Shown here: piece by piece, positions 34,466 through 42,800 of the stretch | How the letters are laid out: the number at the start of each line of letters is the position of its first letter | How positions within the stretch are numbered: the stretch's first letter is position 1 | Source: Chitinophaga rhizophila | GTDB taxonomy: Bacteria; Bacteroidota; Bacteroidia; Chitinophagales; Chitinophagaceae | Assembly: GCF_019492185.1 (NCBI RefSeq) | Contig: NZ_JAICCF010000001.1 | Span: forward strand, 1,922,001-1,986,000 | DNA: 64,000 nucleotides | Direction of reading: 5' to 3' | The notes under the pieces: generated by a model | What the model saw: only the letters and a program-made list of their open reading frames with translations | Database searches by the model: none | What the model was told of the DNA's origin: nothing | Translations under genes and position numbers: made by a program

Positions 34466-36229
34466 TTAATCCAGAGGATTGAAGTTGCCATTCCCCCACC
34501 CCTGGGTTTGCACAAGACTCGGGTTTCTGGTAATATTGGTAGTGGGTATGGCGTAAAAATAATAGTTTGACGGATAGTTAATCGGCCGCTGTGTATCCAG
34601 CACATCTTCCGTTGCCGTAAAATACGTTGTATAATCCGGTCCGTTAAGATCAAGTTTATCACGCAGTGGAATACCAGTTGCGTCCGGCTTCTCCAGATCT
34701 GCTACGGTATATGGTGCCTTAACGCTGATTTTCAAGATTGTACGCTTCTTACCGTTCAGCTTATCAAACAACTTATTTCTGCGCAGGTCATCGTAACGTT
34801 TACCCTCAAATGCCAGCTCTATACGACGCTCATTGATGATTGTCTCAAACATCTCATCTTTGGTCATTCCTGGTTTCAAACCATATAGTCCACCTTCTCC
34901 AGGATTGATACCGGCTCTTTTGCGAATAGCGATGAGCAGGTCATATGCTTCCTGAGTACGACCGGTAGCATTAGCGCACTCTGCCAGGTTTAGCATTACT
35001 TCTGCGAAGCGCATTTCTATCCAGTCCGTTTTGCCAAGTTTTGTATTATCCTTGATAGTAGACGTATTAATATGTTTACGGCAATAGAATCCGGTAACAT
35101 TAGGCTTATTCCTGTCATCTGTTACCCCAGCGTATATCCATTGTTTGCGACCGGTTTTATTGCTCAGTGCCCAGGTTGCACCATTGTAAACGATAGTGGC
35201 ATCAAAACGCGGATCGCGGTTCTTCCAGTAATATACAGGATCATAACCTGAACCAGCATTGGTAATAGGCACGCCATCGATGGTCGGGAATGCATTCACG
35301 AGATCCAGTGTCGGTTGATAAGAACCTCCGCCACCATTGGACTCAGAATTAGGACGTGCAGCGTCTTCAAACAAGCTGGCCTTGGTAGCACCATCAAATG
35401 AGCGTAGCATGATAATCTCTTTGTTACCACTCCCTTCATCCAGCCATATATTGGCGAAGCTGGGGAACAAACCATATCCATCTATCAGGAGGGTATCATA
35501 TGCCGCTCTATTGGCTTTATAAGCCCTTTCCCAGCGCAACTGATCATTTCCAGGGTTGAACTGCGGACTAGCCCAATACATCAGCATACGCCCTTTTACA
35601 CCCAATGCAGCGCCTCTGGTGATCCGGCCCTTATCTGCACTACCCCAAACTGCAGGCAAGGATGTAGCCATATCAAAATCACGGGCAATAGAGTCTATAC
35701 ATTCTGAAGTTTTATTCCTGGCAACGTAAAGATTTTCAGTTACCCAGTCCTGCGGATGACTAATATATGGCACTCCGCCATATAACTTCACCAGCTGGAA
35801 ATACATCCATCCTCTCAGAAAATAAGCCTGCGCCTTAATCTTGGCTTTAACATCCTGTGGTAAAGCGCCTTTCTCAATTTCTGTCAGCAGGATATTTGTT
35901 TTCCGGATGTAGGCCCATACGTTATTAGACGCATTACCCCCAAAGAAGTCATTAATGTTATCTACAGACAGGGTGCCGTACCATATCTTCTGATCACCGC
36001 CGTTGTAATCGTCGGAAACGTCATGAATGGCGGTAGGTAATGTTGACCCACTGCTGAGATTAGGCCAGGTAGGCATAGACAGATCATATATCCTGTTAAG
36101 ATATAGCGTAGCTGTAGACTCGTGGTCCCAGGTACGTTCGTCAATTCCTGTCAGGTCACGCTTGTCGAGAATATCTGAACAGGCTGTGAGACTGGCGGTA
36201 AGTAATATATAGCTGAGTATTTTTCGCAT
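34466..36229 (-). CDS. SusD/RagB-family surface glycan-binding lipoprotein
   Basis: A 587-aa TPR-type SusD homologue, the lid and ligand-capture partner of the SusC transporter. The lipobox LTAC gives Cys17 as the lipid anchor. Visible family features: AYFLRGWMYFQLVKLYGGVPYI (about residues 130-155), MRFAEVMLNLAECANATGR and ERRIELAFEGKRYDDLRRNKLF. It ends with the usual C-terminal Trp/Pro-rich tail. Follows SusC by 11 nt, as expected for a SusC-SusD pair. The ligand is inferred to be a pectic oligosaccharide from the neighbouring enzymes. Confidence 0.95.
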   Translation of the reverse strand: MRKILSYILLTASLTACSDILDKRDLTGIDERTWDHESTATLYLNRIYDLSMPTWPNLSSGSTLPTAIHDVSDDYNGGDQKIWYGTLSVDNINDFFGGNASNNVWAYIRKTNILLTEIEKGALPQDVKAKIKAQAYFLRGWMYFQLVKLYGGVPYISHPQDWVTENLYVARNKTSECIDSIARDFDMATSLPAVWGSADKGRITRGAALGVKGRMLMYWASPQFNPGNDQLRWERAYKANRAAYDTLLIDGYGLFPSFANIWLDEGSGNKEIIMLRSFDGATKASLFEDAARPNSESNGGGGSYQPTLDLVNAFPTIDGVPITNAGSGYDPVYYWKNRDPRFDATIVYNGATWALSNKTGRKQWIYAGVTDDRNKPNVTGFYCRKHINTSTIKDNTKLGKTDWIEMRFAEVMLNLAECANATGRTQEAYDLLIAIRKRAGINPGEGGLYGLKPGMTKDEMFETIINERRIELAFEGKRYDDLRRNKLFDKLNGKKRTILKISVKAPYTVADLEKPDATGIPLRDKLDLNGPDYTTYFTATEDVLDTQRPINYPSNYYFYAIPTTNITRNPSLVQTQGWGNGNFNPLD

Positions 36230-36240
36230 GGCATAATAAT

Positions 36241-39200
36241 TTAGAGGCTCACATTCAGACCAAAAGTATAGGTGCGTAAAGCAGGATAATCAACAGCCAG
36301 ATTAGTAGCCGGATCCTTGTACGGCTGGTTATTGATAATTGACCAGAGATTAGTACCTGTTACAAAAACCCTCAATTCCGGAATTTTCAGACGGGAAGAC
36401 AATGCCTGCGGAATAGCGTAAGACATTGTCGCATTATTGACGCGCATAGTCGTAGCACTCACCATCCAGATATCTGAGATTTCCTTAATTAACGGCGCAT
36501 TGATCAGCGGATACTTGGCGTTTGGATTCTCCGGTGACCAGGAATCTCTCCAGAGGGCCAGTGCACGCTGATTTTCTGTGGCCGGTGTACGTGCGGTTTT
36601 GTCATATACCGTATGACCGCCTACCTGTAAAGACATATTAATATTGAACTTGAAGCTTTTCCAGGATGCACCCAGGTTAAAGCCTACGCCAAACAGGCTG
36701 CTACCTCTCGGGGCTATCCTGGTTTTGTCATTCTGATCTATCCGGCCGTCTCCATTAATGTCTTCATAGTTCATAAAACCAGGAATAGGTTTTTCCCCAT
36801 CTATGGTCCAATCAGGATTCTTTGATAATAGCGCATCCACGTCAGCCTGTGTGCGCAACATGCCGGTTGCCCTATATCCTTCCAGCCCATTATCTGTTCT
36901 ACGCCCGATTGGATTTCTCCAGGCAGTATCGCCAGCGCCGTAGTATTTGCGGATTACCTTATTATCGCTGATACCAAAGTTAACAGTGGTGTAGTATCTA
37001 AATTCCTTACCAATAGTACCATTGTAAGTCAACCCGGCTTCTATACCATAAGTCTTCAGGCGGCCATAGTTCTGGTCAGCAATACCGCCGCCGAAGCTGG
37101 TAGGTACTGTACTGGTTGGCTGCATGAGCATATCATAGTTATAGCGGTGATACAGATCTATGGCAAAGTCGAAACGACGGTCGAAGAAGCTACCATCAAA
37201 GCCCAGGTTTTTATAAAGGGCTTTCTCCCATGTAATTGTGCTATTAGGAATATCATTATTGTTTAAGCCACTGGTCATGGTATTGCCAAACAGCATACCG
37301 GTGGTCTGTGTATAACGTTCTCTATACTGGAAGTTCTTCACCGCGTCATTACCCGTCAGACCTACCTGGAAACGGATCTTCAACTCATTCATGAACTTCA
37401 CATTATCCTGGAAGAACTTTTCCTGCGATACTCTCCAGCCTATTGCTGCAGAAGGGAAATATCCCCATCTGGACTGTTTAGGGAAGTTCGGCGAAGCATC
37501 TGCCCGGAATGTAGCTTCCAGCAGATAGCGATCATTAAAGGAATAATTGAGGCGGCTTACGTAACTCATCCTGCCTGTCTCACCAGAAGAGCCGGAATTA
37601 TCGTAGAAGTTCTTGTCCATACTGAAAGCAAACAACTCGTCGATACCTGGTATTACAACCTGCTCACGACGGGTATCAAATGCATCAGAAGTTCCTTCAC
37701 TTTGCTCTGCAACAAGCACCAACCCGATGTCATGCTTTCCAAATGAACGGGAGTATGTGATCGCTTCATTCAACTGATAATTTGAAGACCCACCGTACGA
37801 CTCTGTCATGACGTTCCCATTTTTGATCATCGTCATCGGGTTCGTACTGGTAAGCTGGTTGGTAAAGATGACATTCTGTATGCTTTCATGCGTTCCCTCT
37901 TTAACAAAGTTGTAGAGGTAATAAGGCACATAGAACTCTTTACCGAAGTTAGTCCTGTTACTGCGTGCATACTGTACGCGGAAAGACAGCCCTTCAACTA
38001 CCGGCACCTTATACTCCAGTGAGGCGTTAATCGTTTGTCCCTGCGTACGGCTACGGCTATAACTGCCCGTTTTTACGAGCTCACCCGGATGCCATCCTGG
38101 TATAGAAGAGAATACCGGCCTGCCATCGATATACATGGGCACCCATCCTGGCGTAAGCAATAAGGCGCTGACAGTAGCACTCATCTGGTCTGACTGTTCT
38201 GTCATTCCGGCCTGCACTGTCTTAGGCGTGGGCCTGTTTATTTTTGAGTTATCTGTTGCAAAGGAAATACTGGCCGTAAGTCCATCCGTTATCTTAGTAT
38301 TAAGACCCATACGAAGGCCATACTTAGTAATATTCAGATCACCGACATTACCATCTTCGGAGTAATAGTTACCACCTGCGAAGAAAGTGATCCGCTCAGT
38401 ACCACCACTCACATTGATAGTATGACGGCTGAGATGAGAGTTTTTCCACACATCATCTATCCAGTTATAGTTATGCGTCTTCAGATATTCCAGTTCTTCA
38501 GGCGAATAAAACTTATTCTGGTTGGTTTCCTTAAGCGAAGTGTACTTATTGTTCAAGAGGGAAGCATGGTCATAAGAGTTGAGCATTTCCGGTATATAAG
38601 TCGCAGAAGAGATACCGTGTGAACCGGCATAACTGATACGAGGCTTACCCGGACGGCCCATTTTTGTTTTCACCAGTACAACACCATTAGCGCCTCGGGC
38701 TCCATAGATAGAAGCTGCTGCATCTTTCAGGAAAGTAATGGTTTCTATCTGGGTAGCGTCAAGGTTATCGAAATCCTGCTTGGATAACTGGAAACCATCA
38801 ATTACGTATAGTGGATCTGTAGAAGACCCGGTAGCAGCCCAGGTGACAGGATTACGGATAGTCAGACTGGTTGAAGAACCAGGCCGTCCTGAAGCCTGTG
38901 CAATAGAAACTCCCGGTACCTTGTTCTGTAAGGCAGTTGCCAGATTCGCTACTGGAAGATCTTCAATTTCTGTAGCATTGACAGCTGCAACTGCACCCAG
39001 TACATTTGCACGCTTCTGACTACCATATCCGACAATCACAGTCTCACCAAGCGCTTTCACATCTTTGGCAAGATTCACATTGATCACCTGACGGCCGTTC
39101 ACAGGAACTTCCTGTGTTGTGTACCCAATCAGGGACACTACAATGGTAGAGTTCTCGTGCACTTTAAGTGTGTATGATCCGTCTACACCGGAGGTAGTGC

Positions 39201-39417
39201 CTTTGTTGCCTACTTTTACACGTACAACAACACCTGGTATACCAGCACCTTCTTCAGTACCGATAATTTTCCCCTTCAGGATAATTTCCTTTGCCTGAGT
39301 AACAGCCGGCGGCGCCGTATTGGGATTCGTTGCAGCAAGTTGCTGCGCAGAAGCTGCCATTTGCAGTAATAGTGCGCCTGGCAGTAATAATTTCTTGTGG
39401 AATAAAAAGTCTTTCAT
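36241..39417 (-). CDS. SusC/RagA-family TonB-dependent transporter
   Basis: Outer-membrane 22-strand beta-barrel importer of 1058 aa for oligosaccharides. Signal peptide about 1-24, a carboxypeptidase-regulatory-like Ig domain (about 46-125), plug domain about 128-245 (ETVIVGYGSQKRANVLGAVAAV, LYVIDGFQLS, ITFLKDAAASIYGARGANGVVLV), then the barrel to the terminal aromatic strand YTFGLNVSL. First gene of the pectin locus. Its 5' region holds a perfect TATGTTTG -7 element and, further up, the 23-bp shared element. No anti-sigma STN domain is seen, so ECF-type trans-envelope signalling is not indicated. Confidence 0.96.
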   Translation of the reverse strand: MKDFLFHKKLLLPGALLLQMAASAQQLAATNPNTAPPAVTQAKEIILKGKIIGTEEGAGIPGVVVRVKVGNKGTTSGVDGSYTLKVHENSTIVVSLIGYTTQEVPVNGRQVINVNLAKDVKALGETVIVGYGSQKRANVLGAVAAVNATEIEDLPVANLATALQNKVPGVSIAQASGRPGSSTSLTIRNPVTWAATGSSTDPLYVIDGFQLSKQDFDNLDATQIETITFLKDAAASIYGARGANGVVLVKTKMGRPGKPRISYAGSHGISSATYIPEMLNSYDHASLLNNKYTSLKETNQNKFYSPEELEYLKTHNYNWIDDVWKNSHLSRHTINVSGGTERITFFAGGNYYSEDGNVGDLNITKYGLRMGLNTKITDGLTASISFATDNSKINRPTPKTVQAGMTEQSDQMSATVSALLLTPGWVPMYIDGRPVFSSIPGWHPGELVKTGSYSRSRTQGQTINASLEYKVPVVEGLSFRVQYARSNRTNFGKEFYVPYYLYNFVKEGTHESIQNVIFTNQLTSTNPMTMIKNGNVMTESYGGSSNYQLNEAITYSRSFGKHDIGLVLVAEQSEGTSDAFDTRREQVVIPGIDELFAFSMDKNFYDNSGSSGETGRMSYVSRLNYSFNDRYLLEATFRADASPNFPKQSRWGYFPSAAIGWRVSQEKFFQDNVKFMNELKIRFQVGLTGNDAVKNFQYRERYTQTTGMLFGNTMTSGLNNNDIPNSTITWEKALYKNLGFDGSFFDRRFDFAIDLYHRYNYDMLMQPTSTVPTSFGGGIADQNYGRLKTYGIEAGLTYNGTIGKEFRYYTTVNFGISDNKVIRKYYGAGDTAWRNPIGRRTDNGLEGYRATGMLRTQADVDALLSKNPDWTIDGEKPIPGFMNYEDINGDGRIDQNDKTRIAPRGSSLFGVGFNLGASWKSFKFNINMSLQVGGHTVYDKTARTPATENQRALALWRDSWSPENPNAKYPLINAPLIKEISDIWMVSATTMRVNNATMSYAIPQALSSRLKIPELRVFVTGTNLWSIINNQPYKDPATNLAVDYPALRTYTFGLNVSL

Positions 39418-39530
39418 CAGCTGATTTTTTTGCTGAATACAGCATGCATTAAGCGGTTGGCGTAACGAAATGCTGCTTGTAATAGTGGAATTATACTAGT
39501 AATGGTACCCTCTTAATTAAGGAAACGGTG

Positions 39531-39538
39531 CAAACATA
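39531..39538 (-). promoter_or_regulatory. susC promoter -7 element
   Basis: The minus strand reads TATGTTTG, a perfect match to the Bacteroidota TAnnTTTG -7 consensus, followed by C. It would give a 5' leader of about 105 nt before the susC ATG at 39417. No good -33 TTG/TTTG lies at the usual distance, so the promoter may depend on an activator. Confidence 0.5.
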
Positions 39539-39779
39539 GTCGCCTGCCAAAAATATTCTGTGCGACCAGATGGTGGAATACATAAATTTTCATACCAAAG
39601 GAATTTTAAAGCTTATCTTCATAACCTTCACCGAGCATCTTGACAATATGTACTGGACCAGTCGTTGAGCTACAGCCCCCCTTCACAACCATGGAATTAT
39701 TACCTAATTATTTGTCTACAGTGTCTTACTGACACTAATTTCTGACAAGCTACAGAATAATTTTATTCTCTCGCTTTTT

Positions 39780-39802
39780 ATTTACGCAATCGTTGCCGGA
39801 AA
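39780..39802 (-). promoter_or_regulatory. 23-bp element shared with the CE8 upstream region (copy 2)
   Basis: Identical to 10244-10266 except for G in place of A in the stretch ACGCAATCGTTRCCGG. It lies 363 nt upstream of the susC start and about 242 nt above the -7 element. No other copy was seen in the window. Two near-identical copies in front of two transcription units of one locus suggest a common regulator. Confidence 0.5.
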
Positions 39803-40040
39803 TCGGGGTTAACAATCTCACTGCGTGAAAAAAGCGGGGGATTCCATATGTAAATGCGCGAAAAACCTTTACTGTACAAGATATGAGCAGGGAAAAGACA
39901 TTGCTTTTATCTACCAGAGAAGCAGCATTTAAATATGTAAAATGTTGTAACAACAATATAATTGACGCTTAAAAATTGTCATGTAGCCCACTGTCATAAG
40001 CTTTTATTTCCCAGATTAACAATCCCTCTTTCATCCGGGG

Positions 40041-41366
40041 TTAATGCACTACCATTACATTCGTATAGAAACTATAATTCTTGGACTGAATAGTCACAAT
40101 ATATGCCCCGGCAGGGATACTACTTACATCCAGTGTGAGGGCCTTACTATCCATTAACAGCTCCTTTTCATACACTACTACTCCCCTGAAGCTGGTCATC
40201 GTTATTTTAGCCCTGTCATTGACTGTACCTATGAACTGCAGACGCATCATGCCGGAAGCAGGATTAGGATAAACTTTCTCAAAATACCCTCCAAAGATAG
40301 CCTCCATCTGAAACTGGTCTGATTCCAGACTGGGATTCCCGGCCACATCATGGGAGGCACCGGCTGTAAGACCAAGCGTAACCGGACCATCATATGTAGG
40401 AGACACCAAAATGGTCATCACATTATTACTGATATGTTCGAGGTTGGAAATGGCCGCATTGGTCACCCGAAGGTAACTCAGGTCAAAGTCTGCTATAGGC
40501 TCGCTGAAACTGATATATACTACAAAAGCCTTTCTCACCGGCGAAACGTCAAGTGTATTAATGGTGGCTACCGGCGGCTTTTTGTCGATGTAAACCCGAC
40601 TGTTATCTGTAGTTACTGTGATTGTATCGCCGGCATTGCCATTGAGGCCGTGAAAGCGTATACTGAAAGGTACGTTTCCATCTATATCCTGCTCTGTAAC
40701 GGTATAGGTTCCTGTATATTCCTTCTCTCCCACCGCTACCACCGGAACCTGCCTGTCAGCAATCAATATCTGCGGTTCTGCAATGCGATCTTCCACAGCA
40801 ATATATACGGTAATTACGTCACCTATTCTTGCATAAGAATTATTCTTATTGTCAGATAATATAGTCACTGCCGTCGGACCAGGCACAGATATATCCCTTA
40901 CAACGGGTACAGCTGCGCTTAATTGACTTACATTCCTGGTGGCATCAGTAGCAGTGGCACGCAATACATGGTTTCCATCAGTGATGCCGTTCAACGTGTA
41001 AAGGGCGGTCCAGTTGCCACTATCATCTGCACTAGCAGTAACCAGTATACTGCCATCCAGATAAACCGTTACGAGTGACAAAGGTTCGGCTGTGCCACTG
41101 ATCGTCATTGCTATATCTGTATAGATTGTATTGCTTAAGGGAACGGTTATTACAGGCGCTGCCGGAGCATTATCGTCCGCGGTACCTGTATCGGGAAAGA
41201 AATCCGACCTGTTGTCCTGTATCCTCGTTATGTTATACTGATTGTAAGCAAACCGGGCATGATCAATGACATAGGTATGCTGTGCATGAATAAATAAGGA
41301 TGAGGCCAGGCAATAAATAATGGTTAGCGCTATTGAGGGAAGCGTTTTCTTAATTGGTATAGTCAT
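40041..41366 (-). CDS. secreted Ig-like protein with type IX secretion C-terminal signal
   Basis: A 441-aa protein when started at the ATG at 41366, which gives a clean signal peptide ending SSLFIHAQ. The reading frame extends 10 codons further only to a TTG. Residues about 70-165 are a bacterial Ig-like domain (PVITVPLSNTIYTDIAMTISGTAEPLSLVTVYLDG and onwards; each motif is part of the Big_6-like fold). Further beta-sandwich repeats run to about 355. The last 80 residues (YPNPASGMMRLQF ... GAYIVTIQSKNYSFYTNVMVVH) are a T9SS type A sorting domain, so it is carried to the cell surface or secreted. Its function is unknown; adhesion or scaffolding is typical for such proteins. Confidence 0.82.
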   Translation of the reverse strand: MTIPIKKTLPSIALTIIYCLASSLFIHAQHTYVIDHARFAYNQYNITRIQDNRSDFFPDTGTADDNAPAAPVITVPLSNTIYTDIAMTISGTAEPLSLVTVYLDGSILVTASADDSGNWTALYTLNGITDGNHVLRATATDATRNVSQLSAAVPVVRDISVPGPTAVTILSDNKNNSYARIGDVITVYIAVEDRIAEPQILIADRQVPVVAVGEKEYTGTYTVTEQDIDGNVPFSIRFHGLNGNAGDTITVTTDNSRVYIDKKPPVATINTLDVSPVRKAFVVYISFSEPIADFDLSYLRVTNAAISNLEHISNNVMTILVSPTYDGPVTLGLTAGASHDVAGNPSLESDQFQMEAIFGGYFEKVYPNPASGMMRLQFIGTVNDRAKITMTSFRGVVVYEKELLMDSKALTLDVSSIPAGAYIVTIQSKNYSFYTNVMVVH

Positions 41367-41452
41367 CAGGTTCTCCGGATAGTTAATTACTATCAAAGTA
41401 ATGAATAGTTTTCTTAAAAAAGAATAATATTCTTATATATGTAAGACAATAG

Positions 41453-41480
41453 AGGGCTGCCTGATATAACAAGCAGCCCT
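41453..41480. other. hairpin between the terpene synthase and the Ig-like gene
   Basis: AGGGCTGC (41453-41460) and GCAGCCCT (41473-41480) form an 8-bp perfect stem with a 12-nt loop. A second inverted repeat (ATACCC and GGGTAT) follows at about 41481-41504. It lies 170 nt after the terpene synthase stop, and its T content on the minus strand is modest, so terminator function is uncertain. Confidence 0.4.
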
Positions 41481-41649
41481 ATACCCTATTACCATATTGG
41501 GTATTAATCAGTTATCCGTCAGCTGTTTCAACGACGCTTATCCAGATACCCTAATGTGTCTCCCTGACATTTTATGCCTCTGACTGGCAATGTTACTTAT
41601 CCCAGGAGCATTAATCCCACCTGCCACTGTACCATTTCTCCTCACTTCC

Positions 41650-42780
41650 TTACGCGAACGCCTGTCGCTGATACCGGGAAGTATCCTGTAAACTCCAGTC
41701 AATGTTACCTCGTACAATCATCGCCAGGCAAAAGGCATATTTATATACTTCCTCGTCCGTCTGATCATCAAAAGAAGGCAGGGAATGGAAAAGCCGCTCA
41801 AACTGTATCATCTCCTGGTTATGAAGCCGTACTGTCTCATTGATGGCCTCCTCTATATCCAGCTGCCGCTCCTGCCTCATTACGAGTACCAGATTGTGGG
41901 TATCGCCCTGCTCTATCTCCTTCTTCAATGAATACAGGTCGTTGGCCCAGCAACCCAGGTGACCGCACAACATTGTCAGTGTCATAAGTTTCTTATGATT
42001 AATGATATGCTCCGGCAAGTGAACCTGTTCGGCCAGTTCAATTAATGTGGCGGCGATATGAGCACCTCCTATCAGCGGACGGGATTCGATATAGTCAGCT
42101 ACAGATGGTATACGGTCGGCATTCACATTCTGATTCTGCCAGTCCACCGCGTGAAACAATTTCAGCATATCCTGTACAAAAGTTTGCTGGTACCTTTCGG
42201 AGGTACAATGCTGAACGCGTTGCCAGACGTCAGACAATGCCGCCAGGATGTTCAGATGTTCTTTTGCGACCATCGCCTGGGTGATACTCCGGTGCACAAT
42301 ATCCTGTCCCGGAGTATTCCTGTCATGCCAGTCTTCCAGCGTATAAATGTGTCCTTCCCTGAGAATACCCAGGCACGCATATAAGAGCTTCTTCAGATTC
42401 TCAGGATGCTGGGCTTCCTCATCTTTATTGTCAAAGATGTCGTCCATCAGGAAGAGTAATACTAACAGATCATTCGCCAGACAAAGACGTTTATACTCCG
42501 CTGTGGGGTAAAAGCGGGATGTCATGTAAGCGAACTTGGATTCTTTGTAGCCTCTTATAGCATCATGTAATCCGAACCGCTGCACCCATTGGGTTGTATG
42601 GGCTTCTACGGCACTGGCATAAGGGCTGATCTGCGAATTAAAGGGGCAATACAGTGTGGGGATGTTGAATGTCGAATACAACATGGCAAAGCGATTTAGA
42701 AATGTTAAGAGATCGTTTCTTATCACTTTGAATTTAAATAAATCCATGCTGCATTTATATGGCTGCACAGCAACCAACAT
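41650..42780 (-). CDS. class I terpene synthase
   Basis: A 376-aa terpene cyclase. Both metal-binding motifs are intact: DDIFD (D113, D114, D117) in FLMDDIFDNKD, and the NSE triad NDLYSLKKE (N280, S284, E288). The C-terminal RY pair (R369, Y370) that senses diphosphate is also present. It would ionise a prenyl diphosphate (farnesyl or geranyl) and cyclise it to a volatile or oily terpene; the product cannot be read from sequence. The true start may be Met12 or Met33 (just before the typical IPTLYCPF), because residues 1-32 are not typical of the family. It starts 20 nt after the hybrid kinase stop, so the two are probably cotranscribed. No P450 or prenyltransferase is next to it. Confidence 0.9.
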   Translation of the reverse strand: MLVAVQPYKCSMDLFKFKVIRNDLLTFLNRFAMLYSTFNIPTLYCPFNSQISPYASAVEAHTTQWVQRFGLHDAIRGYKESKFAYMTSRFYPTAEYKRLCLANDLLVLLFLMDDIFDNKDEEAQHPENLKKLLYACLGILREGHIYTLEDWHDRNTPGQDIVHRSITQAMVAKEHLNILAALSDVWQRVQHCTSERYQQTFVQDMLKLFHAVDWQNQNVNADRIPSVADYIESRPLIGGAHIAATLIELAEQVHLPEHIINHKKLMTLTMLCGHLGCWANDLYSLKKEIEQGDTHNLVLVMRQERQLDIEEAINETVRLHNQEMIQFERLFHSLPSFDDQTDEEVYKYAFCLAMIVRGNIDWSLQDTSRYQRQAFA

Positions 42781-42800
42781 AGGAGGAAAATAACTATTAA

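Larger units (their letters stand above)
39418..40040. other. intergenic region upstream of susC
   Basis: A 623-nt gap with no convincing gene. It holds a -7 element, the 23-bp shared element, a 6-bp hairpin (39720-39725 with 39731-39736) and a 7-bp AT-rich inverted repeat AGAATAA-TT-TTATTCT (39754-39769) directly next to the shared element. A 68-codon frame at 39750-39956 on the minus strand has no recognisable features and runs through the motif, so it is not called. Confidence 0.5.

Noticed and set aside
39750..39956. 68-codon minus-strand ORF upstream of susC
   Set aside because: It runs through the 23-bp element and AT-rich hairpins, has no family features and no clear start signal.
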